Below are positions 15,046-20,126 of a stretch of DNA of 20,126 nt, piece after piece. A program made the translations under genes and the position numbers. The notes beneath the pieces were generated by a model. It was not told where the DNA came from and did not search any database. It saw only the letters and a program-made list of their open reading frames with translations. The DNA is from JBCCFX01 sp039029515. GTDB taxonomy: Bacteria > Planctomycetota > Phycisphaerae > Phycisphaerales > SM1A02. The first letter of the stretch is position 1; the number at the start of each line of letters is the position of its first letter. The DNA lies in contig JBCCFX010000050.1 in the NCBI GenBank assembly GCA_039029515.1, positions 1 to 20,126 of the forward strand. The letters run 5' to 3'.

Positions 15046-16779
15046 TCACGGACTACAGGGTCCGAAGTTATTAATCACTGCCAGCACGTCATCGATATTC
15101 ACGATGCCGTTTCCAAATGTTCCATCGATGAACTGGGGCGCGACATCGCATCGCGAATCCGCGCTACCGAATGCGTTGATCACCGCAAGGACGTCATCGA
15201 TGTTCACAACACCGTTACCGAACGTTCCGTCGCCGTTGTCCGGCGTACAGTCCGCTGCACAGTCACACTCATCGGGAATTGCATTCCCGTTTGCATCAGC
15301 GCTCGTACCGGCGACGATGTCCGCCAGGTCCGGCAACGCATTGCTGTTGCAATCGACGAGGTCGCCTGAATACACGGTCAGGAACGAGGCGAAGTCATCC
15401 GGGTCAACGTCGCCGTCCTGATCAATATCATGAATCGCACACGGATCATCGGCGGTGTACGGACCACCACCCTGACACGCACGAAAATCCATGTAGTCGT
15501 TCAACTCGACGGTGCCGCTCGAATCAGAATCGAATTCCCGCTGGCCAAGCGACCCGAGGAACGCGATGACTTGATCCTTCTCCATCTGCGTCAGCGCGGT
15601 ATACGCGGCTGCGGATGCGGCACCTTCACTGTTCGCGGCACCATGCTCGAGGATGGCGAGGTCAGCCTTTTCCTCGAAGGTGCTGCCGGAAATCCGACCG
15701 TCGTGCCACAACTGGTCGCGAACGCGCAAGCCCCAGAGGGCCGGCGTGCGGACTTCGCCTCGCTCGGCACCCGGCTCGACCATCGGGTCACCAGAGTCAC
15801 CCATGTCGTGCAGCAGAAAGTTCGAATAGGGACGAATCGCGATCCCACGCAGCGACTCGGAGATCGACGGATCCGTCGACGTCACGAAGCTGGAGGTGTG
15901 GCATTCGTTACAGCCGATCGTGTTGAAGATCGTCTCGCCGGTCATGCCGGACTTCGGCGTCTGCGGCGGTGCTGCGGTGAAGCGAAGGAACTGAGCGCCG
16001 CGTTCGAAGTAATAAAAGCCGTCGGCATCGAATTCGTCTTCTGGATCCATGACGGTATCGCAGTCATCGGGCGCACCGAGCGACGGCGGATCAAAACCGT
16101 TCGGGTCGTTCTCGAGCGGAATGAAGATGTTGGTGATGCCTGACTCGTTGCGAGCCGCGTCAGCGGAGAACGAGTTCAGCGTGGCGAAGCCGGACTTCCA
16201 TCCGAATCGCCCGACGCGCGGAACGGGGTTCTCAAACGGAGTCACGATATTCGTGCGACCGCTGACACCGTTCATGTCCGCGTCGGTCGGATCTTCAAGG
16301 ACCGACAGATCGGCGTCATCGATCGATTCGATCAGGCCGCCACCAATGCCGCTCGGCGTGATGCGTTCGGTGAACACATTGGCGCTCGCGGGAATCGTCT
16401 CCTGGCAGTCGATGTTGCTGGCTGAAAGCTGCAACACCGGTCCACCTTCGAAGAAGAGGTTGTCAAAGGTCATGCCGTCATCGGCACCGAAGCGAATCAC
16501 GGTCTGCGTCCCGGACCCACCGGTCGGATTGATATGACATGCGACGCAGCTCTCGCGGTTGAAGATCGGCCCGAGGCCGTCGGCGACGGTAAGCACACGT
16601 TCGAACTGGATCTTGCCCTTGTCGAACATGTCCTGTTCCATCTTGGTGAGGCCGGGGATCGGTTCCCCGATCGCGGGCTGCGTGGGTGTCACGCTGCCAG
16701 CATAGACCGCTGATGCTGACGCTACCGCAAGCAGCATGAGCGACATCCTCACAGGCGTTTGCCTGAATTGACCACGCAT
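15046..16779 (-). CDS. secreted di-heme oxidoreductase (DUF1111, DHOR family) with EF-hand and dockerin-like repeats
   Basis: About 577 residues from the ATG at 16779; AGGAGG lies 11 bases upstream, inside the first codons of an alternative start at 16800. Signal peptide 1-27 (ending AVYA). Two c-type heme motifs: CVACH (C78, C81, H82) and CNECH (C290, C293, H294), with the family segments ESCVACHINPTGG, GWKSGFATLNSFSADA and RTPALWGL...LWHDGR. Such proteins are periplasmic or extracellular electron-transfer enzymes, distantly like cytochrome c peroxidase; the substrate is unknown. The C-terminal third adds EF-hand-like repeats (DSDSSGTVELNDYMDF, DIDQDGDVDPDDFASF), a thrombospondin-type-3-like DCNSNALPD...DANGNAIPDECD, and the duplicated dockerin-like module ending FGPCSP. 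The TPR lipoprotein gene is divergent from it. Confidence 0.9.
   Translation of the reverse strand: MRGQFRQTPVRMSLMLLAVASASAVYAGSVTPTQPAIGEPIPGLTKMEQDMFDKGKIQFERVLTVADGLGPIFNRESCVACHINPTGGSGTQTVIRFGADDGMTFDNLFFEGGPVLQLSASNIDCQETIPASANVFTERITPSGIGGGLIESIDDADLSVLEDPTDADMNGVSGRTNIVTPFENPVPRVGRFGWKSGFATLNSFSADAARNESGITNIFIPLENDPNGFDPPSLGAPDDCDTVMDPEDEFDADGFYYFERGAQFLRFTAAPPQTPKSGMTGETIFNTIGCNECHTSSFVTSTDPSISESLRGIAIRPYSNFLLHDMGDSGDPMVEPGAERGEVRTPALWGLRVRDQLWHDGRISGSTFEEKADLAILEHGAANSEGAASAAAYTALTQMEKDQVIAFLGSLGQREFDSDSSGTVELNDYMDFRACQGGGPYTADDPCAIHDIDQDGDVDPDDFASFLTVYSGDLVDCNSNALPDLADIVAGTSADANGNAIPDECDCAADCTPDNGDGTFGNGVVNIDDVLAVINAFGSADSRCDVAPQFIDGTFGNGIVNIDDVLAVINNFGPCSP
15049..15261 (-). repeat. 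dockerin-like duplicated module (copy 3 of 4)
   Basis: Encodes the tail of the di-heme oxidoreductase: GNGVVNIDDVLAVINAFG and GNGIVNIDDVLAVINNFG, opened by a CDCAADC cluster and closed by a cysteine three residues from the end. Its first half is close in nucleotides to the second-listed half of the propeller tail (12574-12611). Confidence 0.8.
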
Positions 16780-16897
16780 TGTCTTTCGTTCCTCCTGCAT
16801 GCCGCGCGCCTTCGCGCACCCCTTTTGGCACCCGGCTCCTCAACCGGGGACCTCTCCACGGACTACTATAAGGGAAGACCTGCTCATTCTGGGTGCC

Positions 16898-16915
16898 GGA
16901 AATCCCGGAGTTTCC
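16898..16915. promoter_or_regulatory. near-palindrome between divergent genes
   Basis: GGAAATCCCGGAGTTTCC is close to a perfect dyad: five outer pairs and the CCGG centre match. It lies in the 207-base region between the di-heme oxidoreductase (minus) and TPR lipoprotein (plus) starts, 9 bases before a TTGACA box. A shared operator is possible. In the same region the minus strand has TATAGT near 16866 and two GC-rich hairpins in the oxidoreductase leader. Confidence 0.3.
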
Positions 16916-16923
16916 AGCCTGTT

Positions 16924-16952
16924 TTGACACTAATCCCTTATCGAAATACCTC
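16924..16952 (+). promoter_or_regulatory. candidate promoter of the TPR lipoprotein gene
   Basis: A perfect -35 TTGACA (16924-16929) is followed after 17 bases by a weak -10 TACCTC (16947-16952), 34 bases before the ATG at 16987. The -35 is strong and the -10 poor, so this is tentative. Confidence 0.35.
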
Positions 16953-16986
16953 GATTTCCCTCCTTCTCTACGCTGTTGAGGCCAAG

Positions 16987-17949
16987 ATGCTGCCGCGAAA
17001 TGAATTGGGTCCGATAGGTATCTTTGACGCCACCCCGCTCACCAGCCGGCGCCAGGGTCGCCGGCACCGTCTTCCGGCCATTTTGCTCCTCGCATTGACC
17101 GCATGCTCAGGGGTGATCGGATGCCGCGAACAGAGCCCGGCCACTACAGCGTCCACAACGGCCGATGCCGCCGAGACTGCCGCCGAGACCAGACCGGCAG
17201 ATGACGTTCCAGCCAATACGACCCCCAACGGCACGTCCACATCGGCGGCTCCGCGAACCCTGGACCCACTGCCGCCGCCCCTCGCGCGGATCTTCGACCG
17301 AATCCGTCGCGGCGAGACCGGCGTCGCTCGCCTCGAACTCACGCGGTACCTGAATAACAACCCGCAGAATGGTCAGGCCCGATTCCTGCAGGGTTTGAGC
17401 TATCACGAGGAAAAGAGCTATGCGCTGGCACGCGAACACTTCGACACCGCGATCGAGGTTTCGCCTGACTACTACGCGAGCTACTACTTCAACGGCTGGG
17501 CCGCGTACTACCTCGGGCAGCTCAGCGAGGCCAAGCAGATGTTCCGGATGCACCTGACGTTCCAACCGAACGAAGGCGATACACACTTCGCGCTCGGCCT
17601 GATCGCGATGGATGAGAATGAACTCGACGTTGCCGCGACGTCCTTTCAGCGTGCCATTGAACTTCAGACCGGCGTTCCGGCGCGAAAGCAATCCGTGGCC
17701 AAAGCACACGCCCGATACGGCGAAGTTCTGACGTTGCAGAATCGATTTGAGGATGCGCGCGATCAACTCACGAAAGCAACGACGCTCAATCCCGCGCTGT
17801 ACGAAGCGTGGTATCAATTGTCGCGTGTGCTGACCAGACTCGGTGACGATGAAGGCGCAGCGCTCGCGTTAGCGCGACACGATGAAATCACCGCCATTCT
17901 GGAAGGGCCGCCGGCACCGCCCGCCAATGCAGCCGATACGCCGGACTGA
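16987..17949 (+). CDS. TPR-repeat lipoprotein
   Basis: About 320 residues from the ATG at 16987, with GAGG (16978-16981) five bases upstream. The long in-frame extension to 16759 covers the divergent leader and was not used. After a basic N-region (SRRQGRRHR) and hydrophobic core come two possible lipobox cysteines, LTAC (C40) and VIGC (C46), so it is probably lipid-anchored and faces the periplasm. A Thr/Ala/Pro-rich linker (to about 90) leads to roughly five tetratricopeptide repeats (about 100-305), e.g. ARFLQGLSYHEEKSYALAREHFDTAIEVSPDY, ASYYFNGWAAYYLGQLSEAKQMF, THFALGLIAMDENELDVAATSFQRAI. TPRs mediate protein-protein contacts. Position next to the di-heme oxidoreductase suggests a shared process. 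It is convergent with the protease gene, with five bases between stops. Confidence 0.85.
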   Translation: MLPRNELGPIGIFDATPLTSRRQGRRHRLPAILLLALTACSGVIGCREQSPATTASTTADAAETAAETRPADDVPANTTPNGTSTSAAPRTLDPLPPPLARIFDRIRRGETGVARLELTRYLNNNPQNGQARFLQGLSYHEEKSYALAREHFDTAIEVSPDYYASYYFNGWAAYYLGQLSEAKQMFRMHLTFQPNEGDTHFALGLIAMDENELDVAATSFQRAIELQTGVPARKQSVAKAHARYGEVLTLQNRFEDARDQLTKATTLNPALYEAWYQLSRVLTRLGDDEGAALALARHDEITAILEGPPAPPANAADTPD

Positions 17950-17954
17950 GTTGC

Positions 17955-19712
17955 TCAGGCGTCGTCGCACGGCCCGAATTGCAGGAGCAATTCGATCAGA
18001 TCGTCGACGTTGATCACGCCATTGCCGATCGAGTTCTCTTCAGCCGGCTGAATATCACCGGGCGCGAAATCGCTTCCCCAATTCGTGAGCATGGTGATCA
18101 CATCATCGAGGTTGACCACGCCGTTGCCGTACGAACCGTCCGCACGGACAGGCGAACAGTCGCCGGGGCACGCGGGCACGAATGCGATATCGAGGACTCC
18201 GACGCCCTGCCCGTTGCTGAGACCTCCGACTCGAAGCGCGAAGCGGCCATCGCCATCGGTTTCGAGCGTCAGTTCTTCGGCGGTCGCATCATCAAGTGCG
18301 ACGCAGAGGACGGCATCGTCCGCAGCCACTGGACACGTTGTGTCGTAGACCGCGGCTGCGACGGGAAATGTTGACTTGGTGACGTCAATGAAGAGCCGAC
18401 CGCGCGTCGGCGCGTGGATATCGAACCAGATATCGTGGGTGAAGTCGCCACAGGTGGCATCAAGCGGGCCGGTCGCAGCGCCAATCGTCGTGAACGGAAT
18501 CGTGCCGAGACCGATGTCAAGCCGGGTCGCGCACGAGTCATTCGTCGGGACCACACCGGCACAAACGCCCAGCGGATTCGCGATGGCCGCAATCACGGAC
18601 GGATGGTCGACGCTCGTGCCAAAGTTGCCGCCAAGTGAATTACATCCACCGTGCGTGTGAATACCGATCGCCTGGCCAGTCGCAATATCGATGACCGGCG
18701 AGCCGGAGTTGCCGCCGGTTGTATCAGCATCGTATTTCAACGTGGTTCCGGAACTCGACAGCAGCGCGCCGTCATGGGTCTTCTGCACCTGATTCCACGT
18801 CAACGGTGCCGGCAGTGCCGTCGTGCCGAATCCCGTGATCGTAATGCCGGCTGGCGTTTCAGGCACCGCGGTTGCAGCGCGTTCGAACCATGCGCCTTGT
18901 GCCTGCGCAGGCGTCAGTCCTGTCGTCGAGTTCGGATAGCAGCCAAAGTATGCCCAGTCATTGCCAATGCCCTGTCCTTGATTCGTCTGGAGGGACGACT
19001 GATCAATGATGTACTGATCAGACGGCGGAGGATGATTCCACTGCCCGGACCCGGTGGAGAGTGGCACATTGAATTGAACCACGTCATTGCCCAGCGACAA
19101 CGCACAGTGACCGGCAGAGAGAAAACACCGTTGTGCATCATCAATCAACCACGCGGTGCACCCGACTGGCCCGATGCGCCCGACGCGCGGATCATCGGAC
19201 AGCCATCGGTTGTCCGTTGACCCGCAGATGGAACCACCGCCTGCGTTGGTCGTTTCTCCATACCACACGCGTTCCATGTCGATCAACGATGACGCGGCGC
19301 CAGCATCGGCGATCACGTCCACAGCAACGATGCCACCATTGAAGTATGCGGAAGTTCCACGCCACTGCTCGAGATTGTTCGCATCGAGCAATTGCACCGC
19401 GCCGTCCTGCAACGATGTCAGCCGTAAGACGGTGGGCGCACCATCGACGCCGGCCGTGCCGAGGCGGATCGATGAGAGGTCGAGTCGAACCCAGGCTGCG
19501 CCAGGAACCTGCACGATTGTGCCATGGACTGCGCTCCGGCCGCGCAGCGGCGCCGCGACGCTGACGTCTGCAACGTCAACGCTCATGACATGGTGTTCCA
19601 GCGTTTCGACTTGAGCCAATGCGTTCGTGGCAAGGATGCACGCCAAGGCAACGATGCCCATAGCGAGTCGGTGCGCACGACAACAATTCGACTGGACTGA
19701 GTCTGCGCGCAT
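17955..19712 (-). CDS. secreted trypsin-like serine protease with dockerin-like tail
   Basis: About 585 residues from the ATG at 19712, chosen because GGAG lies about nine bases upstream; starts at 19727 and 19808 lack a ribosome binding site. Signal peptide 1-33 (ending ATNALA). An N-terminal beta-rich region (about 34-155) may be a pro-domain. The S1-type protease domain (about 160-385) has the catalytic triad H202 in LSAGHCA, D252 in IGNDWAYFG and S336 in TGGNSGSPV. A pre-C-terminal beta-sandwich (about 390-515) follows, with NDSCATRLDIG and FTHDIWFDIHAP, a pattern common in planctomycete secreted proteins. The dockerin-like duplicated module closes the chain (GNGVVNLDDVITMLTNWG, GNGVINVDDLIELLLQFGPC). 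It should cleave proteins outside the cell; the substrate is unknown. Confidence 0.9.
   Translation of the reverse strand: MRADSVQSNCCRAHRLAMGIVALACILATNALAQVETLEHHVMSVDVADVSVAAPLRGRSAVHGTIVQVPGAAWVRLDLSSIRLGTAGVDGAPTVLRLTSLQDGAVQLLDANNLEQWRGTSAYFNGGIVAVDVIADAGAASSLIDMERVWYGETTNAGGGSICGSTDNRWLSDDPRVGRIGPVGCTAWLIDDAQRCFLSAGHCALSLGNDVVQFNVPLSTGSGQWNHPPPSDQYIIDQSSLQTNQGQGIGNDWAYFGCYPNSTTGLTPAQAQGAWFERAATAVPETPAGITITGFGTTALPAPLTWNQVQKTHDGALLSSSGTTLKYDADTTGGNSGSPVIDIATGQAIGIHTHGGCNSLGGNFGTSVDHPSVIAAIANPLGVCAGVVPTNDSCATRLDIGLGTIPFTTIGAATGPLDATCGDFTHDIWFDIHAPTRGRLFIDVTKSTFPVAAAVYDTTCPVAADDAVLCVALDDATAEELTLETDGDGRFALRVGGLSNGQGVGVLDIAFVPACPGDCSPVRADGSYGNGVVNLDDVITMLTNWGSDFAPGDIQPAEENSIGNGVINVDDLIELLLQFGPCDDA
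17958..18170 (-). repeat. dockerin-like duplicated module (copy 4 of 4)
   Basis: Encodes the protease tail. This is the most diverged copy (LDDVITMLTNWG, VDDLIELLLQFG), but it keeps the opening CPGDC, the two GNGV units and a cysteine four residues from the end. Confidence 0.75.
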
Positions 19713-19861
19713 CCGTTCTTTCTCCATTCGTCGATCTGGGTTCCCGGAGGATCGGCGAAGCACCACCACGGTGCTCCGCCAGTATAGATCGGGCGCATCG
19801 CGGCGCAACTGAACTTGTGTCGAAACGGCGCATGTCGGCGAGATCGCGGATTATCAGACGT

Positions 19862-20062
19862 TCAAGCGGATGGCGCTGGTGTCAGCCATGTGTCAGGACA
19901 TGGGCCGAGCAAATCACGAATTGCAGCGACATCATCACATGCAGGATCGAGCCAGCGATTATGGTCCGCAGCATCGATGATCACCGGCATGCGATCATGT
20001 ATCGGCGCCATGGTGTTGTTCGGCGCGCACGTCAGGATGGTGAATGAAGCGATGCGATCGCC
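19862..20062 (-). pseudogene. C-terminal fragment of a SRAP (YedK/HMCES-type) peptidase
   Basis: The frame encodes [25 protein letters not shown] and WLDPACDDVAAIRDLLGPCPDTWL before a TGA. SFTILT..(A)[12 protein letters not shown]...WLDP is diagnostic of the SRAP family, which forms a protective cross-link with abasic sites in single-stranded DNA; the histidine of PIHDRMP is the conserved catalytic residue. The N-terminal half, with the essential Cys2, is absent: upstream of about 20062 the frame no longer reads as SRAP, and another frame reads as IlvD. The C-terminus also stops early (WLTPAPSA) compared with the longer tail, rich in VN and ND, usual in the family. It is a remnant or an assembly chimera and would not be functional. 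Confidence 0.8.
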
Positions 20063-20063
20063 C

Positions 20064-20126
20064 GATCGCCGAAGCCATCGTGTTCGCGGTGTACATCCCG
20101 CCGCAGGCACCGGCGCCCGGGCAGGC
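20064..20126 (-). pseudogene. ilvD: internal fragment of dihydroxy-acid dehydratase (IlvD), runs off the window
   Basis: Reading inward from the window edge on the minus strand gives [21 protein letters not shown], which is the [12 protein letters not shown] signature of IlvD/Edd dehydratases; the cysteine is an iron-sulfur cluster ligand. In a normal IlvD this is followed by E.(L/M)G.SLP, but here the next residues are [11 protein letters not shown] and the frame ends at TGA (19995-19997). The match therefore breaks exactly where the SRAP match begins in another frame. IlvD makes the branched-chain keto acids in isoleucine and valine synthesis; this copy is broken as it stands. Confidence 0.75.

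Noticed and set aside
13958..15421. A 487-codon open frame on the plus strand
   Set aside because: It is antisense to the propeller gene and the end of the oxidoreductase gene, both with clear domains. Its Val/Arg/Asp-rich translation is the expected mirror of GC-rich codon use.
16759..16986. Upstream extension of the TPR lipoprotein
   Set aside because: It would bury the lipoprotein signal 76 residues in and overlaps the leader and start of the divergent oxidoreductase; the ATG at 16987 has a fitting ribosome binding site.
19995..20126. Intact continuation of IlvD into the window
   Set aside because: After MASAI the frame reads [22 protein letters not shown] and stops; this has no likeness to the expected continuation of the enzyme.

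Overview
The window looks like a chromosomal stretch from a high-GC planctomycete, most likely of the Phycisphaerae/Phycisphaerales type. The main reason is that four exported proteins end in a duplicated dockerin-like module (GNGxVNIDDLLxVINxFG), and one of these also carries the 'DCNSNALPD...DANGNAIPDECD' type of repeat; both are typical of secreted proteins in that group. Species cannot be named from the sequence.

Layout. 1-2724: an exported MsrB-MsrA methionine sulfoxide reductase fusion, convergent with a small unknown gene translationally coupled to a sarcosine oxidase/N-methyltryptophan oxidase-like flavoenzyme. 2976-5842: an orphan single-domain response regulator, convergent with a two-gene operon of unrecognised exported proteins. 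6129-7772: a six-TM potassium-channel-like protein, convergent with a secreted jelly-roll-like protein that carries the dockerin-like tail. 7881-10114: four small solitary cytosolic or membrane genes (two plus, two minus), the last an STM3941-family membrane protein just downstream of a tRNA-Gly(GCC) gene and its terminator. 10492-12162: a signal-peptide-bearing YtcJ-like amidohydrolase. It is followed by a purine/pyrimidine-rich element bounded by a 24-bp imperfect inverted repeat, and then by a terminator that serves the gene on the other strand.

12413-19712 is a block of extracytoplasmic genes: a seven-repeat FG-GAP/VCBS propeller protein, a di-heme c-type (DUF1111) oxidoreductase, a divergent TPR lipoprotein and a trypsin-like serine protease. 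The propeller, oxidoreductase and protease all carry the dockerin-like tail. The tail suggests a common fate for these proteins (surface attachment or sorting); that is inference.

The last ~265 bases hold a surprise. The C-terminal part of a SRAP (YedK/HMCES-type) peptidase is joined, in a different reading frame, to the signature segment of dihydroxy-acid dehydratase (IlvD), and an exact 8-bp tandem duplication sits at the joint. This is either a genuine recombination scar or a contig-edge assembly chimera.

No CRISPR array, rRNA, transposase or integrase was seen. Most long open frames antisense to the listed genes are by-products of high GC and codon bias.
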